The translations under genes and the position numbers were made by a program. Under the pieces are notes generated by a model that did no database searches, had not been told where the DNA came from, and saw nothing but the letters and a program-made list of their open reading frames with translations. From the NCBI GenBank assembly GCA_964487555.1, contig CAZART010000068.1:1-28733 (forward strand): 28,733 nt of DNA, in the 5' to 3' direction. Positions 9,455-17,828 of the stretch are shown piece by piece (position 1 is the first letter of the stretch; each line of letters opens with the position of its first letter). This stretch comes from CAZART01 sp964487555 (GTDB taxonomy: Bacteria > Bacteroidota > Rhodothermia > Rhodothermales > VXPQ01).

Positions 9455-10051
9455 ATGACGATAGCAATGATTCAGAAAATAACCGCCGCCCTTGGCCTCC
9501 TGCTTTTTGCAGTTCCCGCCTTCTTCTCAACGGCGGATGCCCAGGCCCTCAGTGTGGGCTATACGGATCACGAGGTCATCATCATAAATATGCCGGAGTA
9601 CCGCGATCTCCAGGAGCAGCTCCAGAAGGAATATCAGGGCAGCCAGCAGGATATTCAGACGCTGTATCAGGATTATCAGGAGAAGGTGGCCCGCTACCAG
9701 AAGCAGCAGTCGCTTATGACCGAAGAGAAGCGGGCCGAGCGCGAGCAGGAGCTCATGCAAATCCAGCAGACTCTCCAGGAGCAGGCGCAGCAGAAAGATC
9801 AGGAGCTCGCTCAGCGTGAGGCCGAATTGATGCAGCCGCTGCTCGAGAAAGTCCAGGGCGCCATCGACGTCGTCGCCCAGCGCAGCGGCCTCGATCTCGT
9901 GCTTCGTTCACAGGTAGGCCAGCAGCCCGTCCTCCTTTATGTAAATGAAGAATCGGTCCGGGACATCACGATGGATGTAGCCGTCGAGCTCGGCCTCGAC
10001 GTCACCGACACCGACACGTCGGAGATGAACCCGGCCACAGGATCGAATTAA
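9455..10051 (+). CDS. OmpH/Skp family periplasmic chaperone, copy 2 (glutamine-rich)
   Basis: The product is 198 aa and resembles the preceding gene: signal peptide ending ADA near residue 29, family start LSVGYTDHEVII, a long coiled coil, and the closing MDVAVELGLDV. The coiled coil is strikingly glutamine-rich, with runs such as QIQQTLQEQAQQKDQE. The gap from copy 1 is 41 bp, and an intrinsic terminator follows 36 bp after its stop. It is therefore the last gene of the dxr-to-ompH unit. The two copies have diverged strongly, so they may serve different clients. That is inference only. Confidence 0.88.
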   Translation: MTIAMIQKITAALGLLLFAVPAFFSTADAQALSVGYTDHEVIIINMPEYRDLQEQLQKEYQGSQQDIQTLYQDYQEKVARYQKQQSLMTEEKRAEREQELMQIQQTLQEQAQQKDQELAQREAELMQPLLEKVQGAIDVVAQRSGLDLVLRSQVGQQPVLLYVNEESVRDITMDVAVELGLDVTDTDTSEMNPATGSN

Positions 10052-10086
10052 GGCGACCTGCGATACCGGCGCAATTGATCGGAAAT

Positions 10087-10118
10087 AAGGTACTTCCAGA
10101 GATGGGGGTACCTTTTTT
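10087..10118 (+). terminator. Intrinsic terminator after the ompH pair
   Basis: The arms AAGGTACTTCC (10087-10097) and GGGGGTACCTT (10104-10114) form an 11-bp stem with two G-U pairs and a six-base loop AGAGAT. The T-run 10113-10118 follows. It lies 36 bp after the second ompH stop and 71 bp before panB, so it separates the envelope cluster from panB. Confidence 0.88.
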
Positions 10119-10189
10119 CGTTCGCTGGGCCATGGCGTTGAAGTTAGTATATTGGCCGTAGGTCGATCACATTCCATCGCTGGAGAGAT

Positions 10190-11020
10190 ATGAGCACGCG
10201 AACGGCGCCCTTAAAGGTCAATGCCAGGCGAATCACGACGCAGACGCTTCAGGAGCTGAAGCGGGATCAGATTCCGATCGCCATGCTTACGGCGTACGAC
10301 TATACGACGGCGCGCATACTCGATTCGGCAGGTATCGACGTACTCCTCGTCGGCGACTCGGCGTCGAACGTGATGGCCGGCTACGAAACCACACTTCCCA
10401 TCACGCTCGATCAGATGATTTATCACGCGCAGTGCGTGATTCGCGGCGTCGAAAGAGCGCTCGTCGTCGTGGATCTTCCGTTCGGATCCTATCAGGGCAA
10501 CTCCAAAGAGGCCCTCATATCCGCCATTCGCGTGATGAAGGAGTCCGGTGCCCACGCCGTAAAGCTCGAGGGTGGGGAGATGGTCCTCCAGACGATCGAT
10601 CGCATCATTGCCGCCGGCATTCCGGTCATGGGGCACCTTGGCTTGACGCCGCAGAGCATCTATCGCTTCGGCACGTACAAAGTTCGGGCAGAAGAGGAGG
10701 CAGAGGCGGCGCAGTTGAAGCGGGACGCCGCCCTGCTCGAGAAGGCGGGCTGCTTCGCAATCGTGCTGGAAAAGATCCCCGCTGCGCTGGCTGCCGAAGT
10801 GACGGCCTCACTTACCATTCCTACCGTCGGAATCGGCGCCGGCTCAAACTGCGACGGTCAGGTGCTCGTTATTCACGACCTTCTGGGGCTGACGACCGAA
10901 TTCCACCCCCGGTTTGTTCGCCGGTATGGGCACCTCGCCGAGCAAATCACCGACGCCGTGCAGCATTACATCGAAGACGTTCGGACGCACGGATTTCCGT
11001 CTGAGGAAGAAAGCTATTGA
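10190..11020 (+). CDS. panB: 3-methyl-2-oxobutanoate hydroxymethyltransferase
   Basis: This enzyme transfers the one-carbon group of 5,10-methylene-THF to 2-oxoisovalerate to give ketopantoate, the first step of pantothenate synthesis. At 276 aa the length fits the family. Visible family segments are MLTAYDYTTARILD, LLVGDSASNVMAGYETTLPI, VVVDLPFGSYQ, AVKLEGG, IPVMGHLGLTPQS and VGIGAG. The start ATG at 10190 has GGAG at 10182-10185. It opens a new transcription unit after the terminator. Its stop overlaps a possible TTG start of surE. Its one-carbon donor links it to folD in the same window. Confidence 0.95.
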   Translation: MSTRTAPLKVNARRITTQTLQELKRDQIPIAMLTAYDYTTARILDSAGIDVLLVGDSASNVMAGYETTLPITLDQMIYHAQCVIRGVERALVVVDLPFGSYQGNSKEALISAIRVMKESGAHAVKLEGGEMVLQTIDRIIAAGIPVMGHLGLTPQSIYRFGTYKVRAEEEAEAAQLKRDAALLEKAGCFAIVLEKIPAALAAEVTASLTIPTVGIGAGSNCDGQVLVIHDLLGLTTEFHPRFVRRYGHLAEQITDAVQHYIEDVRTHGFPSEEESY

Positions 11021-11040
11021 GCGAGAATTCAGCCAGGGAC

Positions 11041-11847
11041 ATGTCTCAAAACGGAAATCGGCCGCTCATTCTGGTCAGCAACGACGACGGAATCGACGCG
11101 CCGGGCTTGAGTGCCCTCGCCGGTGCGATGAAGGATTTTGGAGACGTCTTCGTGGTGGCTCCGGTACAGGAGCAGAGCGCCGTCGGACATGCCATCACGA
11201 TTCGCGACCCCGTGCGCGCCCGGCAGGTCAATCTCGATATTGCCGAGGGAGTGACGGCCTACAGCGTCACGGGCACGCCGGCCGACTGCGTGAAGCTGGC
11301 CGTCAATCAGCTGCTGCCGAGGCGACCCGATCTGGTTGTAAGCGGTATCAATCGAGGGCCGAATACGGCGGTCAACGTCATCTACTCCGGCACCGTTAGC
11401 GCGGCGACGGAGGCCGCTATACTCGGCATCGACTCCATCGCATTCTCGTTGTGCGCTTGGGAGGGTGGCGATTACCGCCCGGCACAGGACGTGGCCCATC
11501 GCATGGCGGCGCGCGTGCTGAAGCAAGGACTGCCGCCCGGCGTTCTTTTGAACGTCAACGTGCCCTTGCTTCCACTCGACCAGCTGCGTGGCATTCTTCC
11601 TACCAGACAGGCCCGCTCTCGGTGGGACGAGTCGTTCCATGCGCGGGTCGATCCGAACAATCAGCCGTATTACTGGCTCACGGGCACCTTCGTCAACCTG
11701 GATGAGGGCGAGAACACGGACATCTGGGCTGTTGAAAACGGCTACGTCTCCGTGACGCCGATCCAGTACGACCTGACGGCGCACGATTATCTGGAAAGCA
11801 TGAGAGAATGGACGTGGGAATCGGATGGTGTACCAGGAACGCATTGA
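11041..11847 (+). CDS. surE: 5'/3'-nucleotidase SurE
   Basis: SurE is a metal-dependent nucleoside monophosphate phosphatase linked to stationary-phase survival. The acidic metal motif SNDDGIDAPG sits near residues 13-22, and the Asn motif VSGINRGPN and the GTVSAATEA segment follow, as expected. The product is 268 aa from the ATG at 11041, which has AGGGA just upstream. A TTG at 11017 overlapping the panB stop would extend it by eight residues, and either start fits translational coupling to panB. The 3' end overlaps the next gene by 23 bp. Confidence 0.94.
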   Translation: MSQNGNRPLILVSNDDGIDAPGLSALAGAMKDFGDVFVVAPVQEQSAVGHAITIRDPVRARQVNLDIAEGVTAYSVTGTPADCVKLAVNQLLPRRPDLVVSGINRGPNTAVNVIYSGTVSAATEAAILGIDSIAFSLCAWEGGDYRPAQDVAHRMAARVLKQGLPPGVLLNVNVPLLPLDQLRGILPTRQARSRWDESFHARVDPNNQPYYWLTGTFVNLDEGENTDIWAVENGYVSVTPIQYDLTAHDYLESMREWTWESDGVPGTH

Positions 11848-12241
11848 GCTTTCGACGTCCGGTCACCGCGATATGCACGACGTCTCGGATGAGGTGAGTG
11901 CGGTCGTGAAGCGCTCGGAGATTCGCACCGGCGTGGTCAACGTGCACGTGATCGGTAGCACGGGCGCCGTAGGCACCATCGAGTTCGAACCCGGCCTGCA
12001 ACATGATCTTCCCGATATCTTTGACAAATTGATGCCTCCCGGACGCCACTACGGCCACGAGCAGGCGTGGCATGACGGCAACGCGCATAGCCATCTTCAG
12101 GCTACCACGCTCGGCCCTTCTCTTTCAGTGCCGATCGGCGAAGGCATCCCCATCCTCGGTACGTGGCAGCAAATCTTCTTCCTGGAATGTGACGTGAAGC
12201 CTCGTCGCCGAAATCTCGTCGTGACCGTCATGGGCGAGTGA
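11825..12241 (+). CDS. YjbQ/UPF0047 family protein
   Basis: The product is a 138-aa single-domain protein. The opening TGVVNVHVIGSTGAVGTIE and the block HSHLQATTLGPSLSVPIGEGIPILGTWQQIFFLECD, read in two parts, are diagnostic of the YjbQ/UPF0047 family. Databases often label this family secondary thiamine-phosphate synthase from a weak side activity; its main cellular role is not settled. It starts at an ATG inside surE (23-bp overlap), so its translation is probably coupled. It converges on argH with only 21 bp between, and no terminator is visible there. Confidence 0.88.
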   Translation: MVYQERIELSTSGHRDMHDVSDEVSAVVKRSEIRTGVVNVHVIGSTGAVGTIEFEPGLQHDLPDIFDKLMPPGRHYGHEQAWHDGNAHSHLQATTLGPSLSVPIGEGIPILGTWQQIFFLECDVKPRRRNLVVTVMGE

Positions 12242-12262
12242 GGCGCGATGCCGTGCCGTTCG

Positions 12263-13594
12263 TTAGCCCTGATCGAGACGGCGTTCGACGACGGAGAGCC
12301 GCTGCAAGATGAGATCGGGTCGGACACGGCCGGGAAATCCGTCGACGCGGTAGGCCGAGAGGGCTTCGTCGATGGAGGGCATTTCAAGCGAGTCGATCTC
12401 TTCAGCGGCGAGGCGATACGCCTCACGGAACGGCCGGCCTTCCCGTACGAGCTCGAGTGCGCGCGCCGTGGCGAACAGCTCACGGCCGGTAGCACCGCGA
12501 ATCCGGTCCGCGTCGAAGATCACGCCGGTAAGAACGTTCGCCATTGCCTCGACCACGTCGCCGGCGAGGCGATTTGCCCGCATGACGGCCTCCTTCGTCA
12601 GCTGGAGGTCGCGGTGATAGCCGGAGGGCAGGTTCGCGGGTAAGGTCAGAAGAACCTGCATCTCGGCTATGATGCGGTGGTAAGACGCGCGCACCAGCTC
12701 GAGGACATCCGGATTCTGTTTCTGCGGCATGATGGAACTGCCGGTGCAGTATTCGGCCGGAAGCTTTACGAAGCCGAACTCTTCCGTGTTGTATAGAACG
12801 AGGTCGGATGCGAGGCGGTTAAGCGTCGCGCACACCTGCGCCAGGGCGTGCACCGCGTGCAGCTCCAGTTTTCCGCGCGAAAGCTGAACGGCGGTGACGT
12901 GGGTTTGAACGCCGTGGAATCCCAGACGCTCGGCGACGGCCTCTCTCGGCAGCTCGAGGTACGGAACGCCGTAACCGGCGGCACTGCCGAGCGGCGAGAC
13001 ATTTACCTGGTCGATGGCATCGATCACGGCGGTGAGGTCGGAAATGAGCAGCTCGGCATATCCCAAGGCCCAGAGTCCCACCGTCGTCGGCATCGCGCGC
13101 TGCATGTGCGTGTAACCGGGCATCAAGACGTCGTCGTGCCGCTCGCCCCACTCACACAGGAGGCGGACGATGTCGGCGGTTCGAGCCGCGATCGACGTCA
13201 TTCGCTCGCGCAGGTAAAGCCGAAGCGCCGCGAGAACCTGATCGTTTCGGGATCGGCCCGTGTGGATCTTCTTTCCCGTTTCGCCAAGCCGCTCCGTCAG
13301 ATAGTTTTCAATGACCGTATGGCAATCCTCGTCTTCCGGCCGAACGTCTACCTCGCCCCGCTCGACCGCCGCCCGAAATTCGTTCAACGTGTGCTGGATG
13401 TCCTTGAGCTCGTCCTGTGTGAGCACGCCAATTTGCGCAAGGCCCCAGGCGTGCGCCTCCGTAGAGCGGACGTCGAACGGAAGAAGAAGGGTGTCCCAGC
13501 GGTAGTCCTCACCCACGGTAAATCGCGTCACCCAATCGGCTGCGGGCGTGCCCTTCTGCCAGAGCGGGGATGAGTGCGTGCTCGGGTCGCTCAT
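12263..13594 (-). CDS. argH: Argininosuccinate lyase
   Basis: This is the last step of arginine synthesis: argininosuccinate to arginine plus fumarate. The product is 443 aa. Superfamily motifs are HTGRSRNDQV (111-120), GYTHMQRAMPTT near 160 and the catalytic loop GSSIMPQKQNPD (285-296). The loop has Gln where many ArgH have a second Lys, but the fumarase/aspartase signature allows any residue there. The ATG overlaps the stop of the upstream deacylase gene by four bases (ATGA), so translation is coupled. It is the last gene of the seven-gene minus-strand arginine operon. Confidence 0.96.
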   Translation of the reverse strand: MSDPSTHSSPLWQKGTPAADWVTRFTVGEDYRWDTLLLPFDVRSTEAHAWGLAQIGVLTQDELKDIQHTLNEFRAAVERGEVDVRPEDEDCHTVIENYLTERLGETGKKIHTGRSRNDQVLAALRLYLRERMTSIAARTADIVRLLCEWGERHDDVLMPGYTHMQRAMPTTVGLWALGYAELLISDLTAVIDAIDQVNVSPLGSAAGYGVPYLELPREAVAERLGFHGVQTHVTAVQLSRGKLELHAVHALAQVCATLNRLASDLVLYNTEEFGFVKLPAEYCTGSSIMPQKQNPDVLELVRASYHRIIAEMQVLLTLPANLPSGYHRDLQLTKEAVMRANRLAGDVVEAMANVLTGVIFDADRIRGATGRELFATARALELVREGRPFREAYRLAAEEIDSLEMPSIDEALSAYRVDGFPGRVRPDLILQRLSVVERRLDQG

Positions 13595-14670
13595 GCGGTT
13601 TCACCTGTTTCAAAATAGAATTGGATGACGGATCGATACAGTTCGACCGCCCGGCGGAGTTCGTCGATGTGAATGCTTTCGCGGGCGGTATGCGAGAGCT
13701 CACTCGAACCCGGCCCGATTTTAACGGTGGGCACGTCGGCCAGGAAGATCCAGTCCGAAGCGGTCGGTGACCCGAACGGTTGGGCTGTGGGATCGGCCGC
13801 GAGGCATGCACGCACAATGCGAGATTCAACCGGCGTGGATACGGGGACGATCCGCTTGCTGTGGACTTCGACGTCCGAGTCCAGAAAGTCGGACAAGGAT
13901 GCGATCAATTCGTCGTGGTCGTAAGCCGGCGTCGTCCGAATGTCGAGCGTGAACGTGCACAGATCAGGCACGACATTGCGCGCCGATCCGCCGGCGATGG
14001 TCGTTACCGACATCGTGGGACGGCCAAGAAAGGCATCCGCTCGGTCGAACTCGAACGATTCGAGCCGCTGGATGTCGGACGCCGCCTTCACGATGGCGTT
14101 GTCGCCGAGATGAGCCCGCGCGGCGTGGGCGGTCTTTCCGTGCGCGTGGACATTTAGGATCAACAAACCTTTTTGCGCGACGCATGGACGGAGGTCCGTC
14201 GGCTCGCCGACGATGGCCGCGGAGAGAGGGGGGAGTAGAGGCCGGAGGCTCTCGAGGCCGTTGTAGGCGCCGCCCGTCTCTTCGTGTGTGGTGAGGGCCA
14301 CCATTACGCGGCCTCTATCCGGCCGCCAGCCGGCCCCCACGAGCGAAAGGAGCGCCGCTATCATCGCCGCCGCGGACGCCTTCGCATCGACGGAACCGCG
14401 GCCATAGATGCGGCCGTCCTTTTCTACCGGCTCAAACGGCTCGAAAGGATGTGCGTTCGAGGGCGGCACGACGTCCAGGTGCGTGTTGAGGAGAAGGGTG
14501 TCCTCCCCATCGCCCATCCAGAAATACACGTTGTCGTCGTGGCGAGCGACAGGAACGCCATGCGAAGCCGCGAAATCCTGCACGAAGTCGGCAATGGGGC
14601 CCTCCGCGTCGCTCAGCGACGGAAAGCGCACCAATTCTTTGTGCAATGCGACGACGTCGAGATCGGGCAT
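13591..14670 (-). CDS. argE: M20 peptidase, probable N-acyl-ornithine/citrulline deacylase (ArgE/LysK type)
   Basis: The product is a 359-aa di-zinc amidohydrolase. Metal and catalytic positions are visible: HLD at 64-66, GRGSVDAK with Asp95, EE at 130-131 in THEETGG, GEPTD with Glu156, and a late His in SSELSHTARESIH. The family removes acyl groups from amino acids. Because the operon carries an N-acylornithine carbamoyltransferase, the natural substrate is probably N-acetyl- or N-succinyl-citrulline rather than acetylornithine. That is inference from context. The 84 bp between it and argB holds no recognisable feature. Confidence 0.85.
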   Translation of the reverse strand: MPDLDVVALHKELVRFPSLSDAEGPIADFVQDFAASHGVPVARHDDNVYFWMGDGEDTLLLNTHLDVVPPSNAHPFEPFEPVEKDGRIYGRGSVDAKASAAAMIAALLSLVGAGWRPDRGRVMVALTTHEETGGAYNGLESLRPLLPPLSAAIVGEPTDLRPCVAQKGLLILNVHAHGKTAHAARAHLGDNAIVKAASDIQRLESFEFDRADAFLGRPTMSVTTIAGGSARNVVPDLCTFTLDIRTTPAYDHDELIASLSDFLDSDVEVHSKRIVPVSTPVESRIVRACLAADPTAQPFGSPTASDWIFLADVPTVKIGPGSSELSHTARESIHIDELRRAVELYRSVIQFYFETGETA

Positions 14671-14754
14671 GGAGAGTCAGGTGTGGCGAATCAGAGATGG
14701 ATCAACAATAACCGGAAACGGCAAAATCACGCGCGTGGATATCGAGCTCCTCAA

Positions 14755-15573
14755 TCAACGGGGGCGCCGACGATTCTCGTGCTCCCCTCCACCGACGACT
14801 CTCGTACCGCCGTCTGCCGACGAGAGATCTTCGGGTGAGAGGATACGAACGCACGGAACGCCTGCATCCACCGCATCGAAGGCAACCTTTAGCTTCACGC
14901 GCATCCCCCCCTGGATCCATCCTTCCTCGATCCCCTCGTCGTACAGGGCGCGCGAGCAAACGTGCAGGTGAGAAGCGGGCTCGTCGGCTTCCCGTCGGAC
15001 ACCGCCGCTGTCCGTTACGAGAAGATATTCGTCGGCATCGACGGCGGCCGCGAGGGCACACGATACCGTGTCCGCGTTCACATTGTAAAGCAGCCCGGCC
15101 TCGTCGATTCCCAGAGGCGCGACGACCGGTACGTATCCACCGGAGGTAAGAAGATTCAGAAGGCTTGCATCGACGTGCGCGATGTCTCCCACCCATCCGA
15201 AGTCAACCTGCTCACCGTCGACCATCCACGGAGGTCTTTTGACGACGACGAGCATGGCCCCATCCGCGCCGGAGATGCCGACCGCCCGGACGCCCGCCCT
15301 TCGAGCGTGCGCTACGAGCCTGCTGTTCAACTCGCCGCGCATCGTCCACTGTACGATCCGAAGGTCCATGTCGCTCGTCACGCGCCGTCCGTGCACCATC
15401 CGCGGTTCATGGCCGAGGCTGCGCGCCACGTGGGTAGCGATGGGTCCGCCGCCGTGGACGACGATGACGTGTTGCTCCTCGATCATCTTTGCCACGGAAG
15501 ACCAGAGCGCCTCGAGAGCATCTTCTCGGCCGGCGAGGGCGCCGCCGATCTTGATGACCGTCGTCTTGGGCAT
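14755..15573 (-). CDS. argB: N-acyl-glutamate kinase (acetylglutamate kinase family)
   Basis: This enzyme phosphorylates N-acyl-L-glutamate in the second step of arginine synthesis. The product is 272 aa. The nucleotide loop KIGGALAG (8-15) and VVHGGGPIATH are present, with the C-terminal GGMRVKL segment typical of amino-acid kinases. The protein begins directly at MPKTTVIKIGG, so it lacks the N-terminal helix that arginine-inhibited family members carry. Feedback inhibition by arginine is therefore not predicted. The start lies two bases after the argF' stop (TAATCATG), a typical coupled junction. The last residues (EHENRRRPR) are unusually basic and may be a non-conserved tail. Confidence 0.93.
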   Translation of the reverse strand: MPKTTVIKIGGALAGREDALEALWSSVAKMIEEQHVIVVHGGGPIATHVARSLGHEPRMVHGRRVTSDMDLRIVQWTMRGELNSRLVAHARRAGVRAVGISGADGAMLVVVKRPPWMVDGEQVDFGWVGDIAHVDASLLNLLTSGGYVPVVAPLGIDEAGLLYNVNADTVSCALAAAVDADEYLLVTDSGGVRREADEPASHLHVCSRALYDEGIEEGWIQGGMRVKLKVAFDAVDAGVPCVRILSPEDLSSADGGTRVVGGGEHENRRRPR

Positions 15574-15575
15574 GA

Positions 15576-16586
15576 TTACAAATCCCAGATCTGTTCGAGG
15601 ATCGCCTTCTGCGCGTGCAAACGGAACTCGGCCTGTTTCAGGTGGATGGCGTTCGGCCCATCGAGAACGGCATCGTCGACGACGACGTTGCGCCGGACCG
15701 GTAGGCAGTGCATGAAAACGCCGTCATTCGTTCGCCGCATGCGCTCGGCGGTCACGCGCCAGTCTTCGTACCGCGCGCGCGCCGTCGCCTCGGCCGGGCG
15801 CGACGTGTATACGAGCGGCCCGGCCCACGCTTTGGCGTATACGACCTCCGCACCGTCGAACGCCTCATCGACGTCGGACGTCTCCACGATGTTTTTGCCG
15901 AATGAGGCGGCGTAGCGGCGGGCTTCGGTCATTACGCCGTCGTCCAGGGCGTACTCGTCCGGCCGCGCGACGACGACGTCCATCCCGAGACGCGCCGCCT
16001 GCAGCAGGGCGGAATTCGGAACGGCCATCGGCAGGGCGCGCGGGTGGTATGCCCACGAAAGCACAAATTTTCGGGAGGATGGATCCCCATCGAAGTGCTG
16101 CGAGATGGTCGCTGCGTCGGCAAGTGCCTGGCACGGGTGGTAAAACGCTGATTCCAGGTTGATTACAGGGACGGTGGCCGCCTCCATGATCGTCTTCATG
16201 AGCGTCTCCCGGCGGTCCTGCTCGTAATCGGTCAGGGACGCGAACACGCGCACGCCGAGGGCATCGTAGTAGCGCGACAGCACACTGATCGCTTCGTGGA
16301 TGTGTTCGGCTTCCTCGCCGTCCATCACGCGGCCTCGTTCGAAGGCGAATTTCCAGGTGCCCGCACCCGGCGTAAGCGTCGTCGAGAACGCGCCGAGATG
16401 GGCGGCCGCAAGTTCCATCGACGTTCGCGTGCGCAGTGACGGGTTGAAGAACATCAGCGCGATGCTCCGGTGGCGTGCGGCGTCGGTCCAAACCATCCCG
16501 GCTCGGTGGTGGTGCAGCGCGCGCTCGAGGCACGCATCCCACACGTCGTCTGCGATAAGGTGCCAGTCAAGAAGGTGTCGCATCAT
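15576..16586 (-). CDS. argF': N-acetyl- or N-succinyl-ornithine carbamoyltransferase
   Basis: The product is 336 aa. The carbamoyl-phosphate loop is FNPSLRTRTSME (47-58), the second phosphate site is HPCQALAD (150-157), and HCLPVRRN (293-300) is the signature of the acylornithine branch rather than normal ornithine transcarbamylase. It makes N-acyl-citrulline from N-acylornithine and carbamoyl phosphate. In a remembered alignment with the Bacteroides fragilis succinylornithine enzyme, the specificity position (Pro90 there, Glu92 in the Xanthomonas acetylornithine enzyme) falls on Arg84 here, so the acyl group cannot be called from the known rule. It sits 16 bp after argD. Two adjacent ATG codons (16586, 16583) open the gene. 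Confidence 0.92.
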   Translation of the reverse strand: MMRHLLDWHLIADDVWDACLERALHHHRAGMVWTDAARHRSIALMFFNPSLRTRTSMELAAAHLGAFSTTLTPGAGTWKFAFERGRVMDGEEAEHIHEAISVLSRYYDALGVRVFASLTDYEQDRRETLMKTIMEAATVPVINLESAFYHPCQALADAATISQHFDGDPSSRKFVLSWAYHPRALPMAVPNSALLQAARLGMDVVVARPDEYALDDGVMTEARRYAASFGKNIVETSDVDEAFDGAEVVYAKAWAGPLVYTSRPAEATARARYEDWRVTAERMRRTNDGVFMHCLPVRRNVVVDDAVLDGPNAIHLKQAEFRLHAQKAILEQIWDL

Positions 16587-16602
16587 CGGAGTGCGGATTC
16601 CG

Positions 16603-17781
16603 TCAGGCGTAGGCCGCGTCGAGGGAGAGCTCGAGCGCCGTGCTGAATTCGTCGACGGACTCGAGGGGAAGATTCAGCGGCGGCATCAGGCGGATGACGT
16701 TCGGATGATCGGCGCTGCCCGTGATGATGCCGCGCTTAAGGAGTTGCTTTCGCACGGGAGCGGTGGGACCTTCGAGCTCCAGGCCGATCAGACAGCCACG
16801 GCCGTGAATCGCCCGGATGAGGTGCCGCACCCGTTCTTCGAAATGGCGATAGATAATCGACGCGCGGTCCATCAGATTCTCCACACGGATTGTTCGAAGG
16901 GTGGCTTCAATGGCAGCCATTGCGATCATACCGCCGCCGAACGTGGTGCCCTGATCGCCTGGGCCCACAGTTTCCGCCAGCGCATCGGACACCAGCACGG
17001 CACCGACCGGAATGCCTGAGCCGAGACTCTTCGCAAGCGAGATCAGATCGGGCCGAACGCCAAGCTGTTCGGACACGGAAAACGTGCCGGTGCGTCCAAC
17101 GCCCGTCTGCACTTCGTCGAAAATGAGTGCCGCGCCGTTCCGATCACAAAGGTCGCGGAGCGTCTGATAATAGGAAATAGGCGCCTCCACGATGCCGGCC
17201 ATGCTCTGGATGGGCTCGAGAATGACGGCCCCGATATCCGAGTGGTTCTCGAAAGCGCGTGCGGCGGCGGTTGCATCGCCGAAGGGAACGAACGTCGTTT
17301 CGGGCAGCACGTCCGCATACGGTGCGCGGTATTTCGCCGTCCACGTAACGGCGAGGCTGCCGAGCGTTCGGCCGTGAAAGCCGCCTTCCATGGCGATGAT
17401 GCGCGGCTTCCCGACCGCCTTTCGGGCGAGCTTCAGTGCCGTTTCGTTGGCTTCCGAGCCGGAGTTGCAGAAGAAGATGTGCCGCACGCCGTCGGGCGCC
17501 GCCTCCGCAAGCGCCTGCGCGGCCGTCGCACGCACCGTGCTATATACCGCATTCGAATAGAAAAGCAGCCGGCCGGCCTGCTCCCGCACCGCCTCGACGA
17601 CGCGCGGCGGGCAGTGCCCAAGGAGGGTCACGCAGTGACCGCCATACAGATCGAGAAACCGGCTCCCGTCCGCATCCCAAACGTACGGACCTTCGCCTCG
17701 AACGAGGACGATCGGCATCTTGGCGTAGGTGGGAATCTGAAATCGGTCTTCGAGGGTGATGACGTCGGCGGTGATCTGCAT
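16603..17781 (-). CDS. argD: N-acyl-ornithine aminotransferase (class III PLP)
   Basis: The product is a 392-aa PLP-dependent aminotransferase that makes N-acylornithine from the N-acylglutamate semialdehyde with glutamate as donor. Visible sites are the cofactor phosphate motif NSGSEANETALKLAR (106-120), FDEVQTGVGRTG (221-232, Asp222 to the pyridine nitrogen) and the Schiff-base Lys251 in SLAKSLGSGIPVGA. The usual motif is LAKGLGGG, and the Ser replacements are mild. The gap to argC is 47 bp. Family members can also act on other omega-amino acids, but the operon fixes the pathway. Confidence 0.94.
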   Translation of the reverse strand: MQITADVITLEDRFQIPTYAKMPIVLVRGEGPYVWDADGSRFLDLYGGHCVTLLGHCPPRVVEAVREQAGRLLFYSNAVYSTVRATAAQALAEAAPDGVRHIFFCNSGSEANETALKLARKAVGKPRIIAMEGGFHGRTLGSLAVTWTAKYRAPYADVLPETTFVPFGDATAAARAFENHSDIGAVILEPIQSMAGIVEAPISYYQTLRDLCDRNGAALIFDEVQTGVGRTGTFSVSEQLGVRPDLISLAKSLGSGIPVGAVLVSDALAETVGPGDQGTTFGGGMIAMAAIEATLRTIRVENLMDRASIIYRHFEERVRHLIRAIHGRGCLIGLELEGPTAPVRKQLLKRGIITGSADHPNVIRLMPPLNLPLESVDEFSTALELSLDAAYA

Positions 17782-17828
17782 GATGCGATCGGATTAGAGG
17801 GTGAACGACGGTTTGTGCACCGCAGCAC

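Noticed and set aside
14671..14754. Frameshifted C-terminal extension of argB
   Set aside because: Another frame stays open past the argB stop, but acetylglutamate kinases normally end near this point and the alternative tail shows no family similarity.
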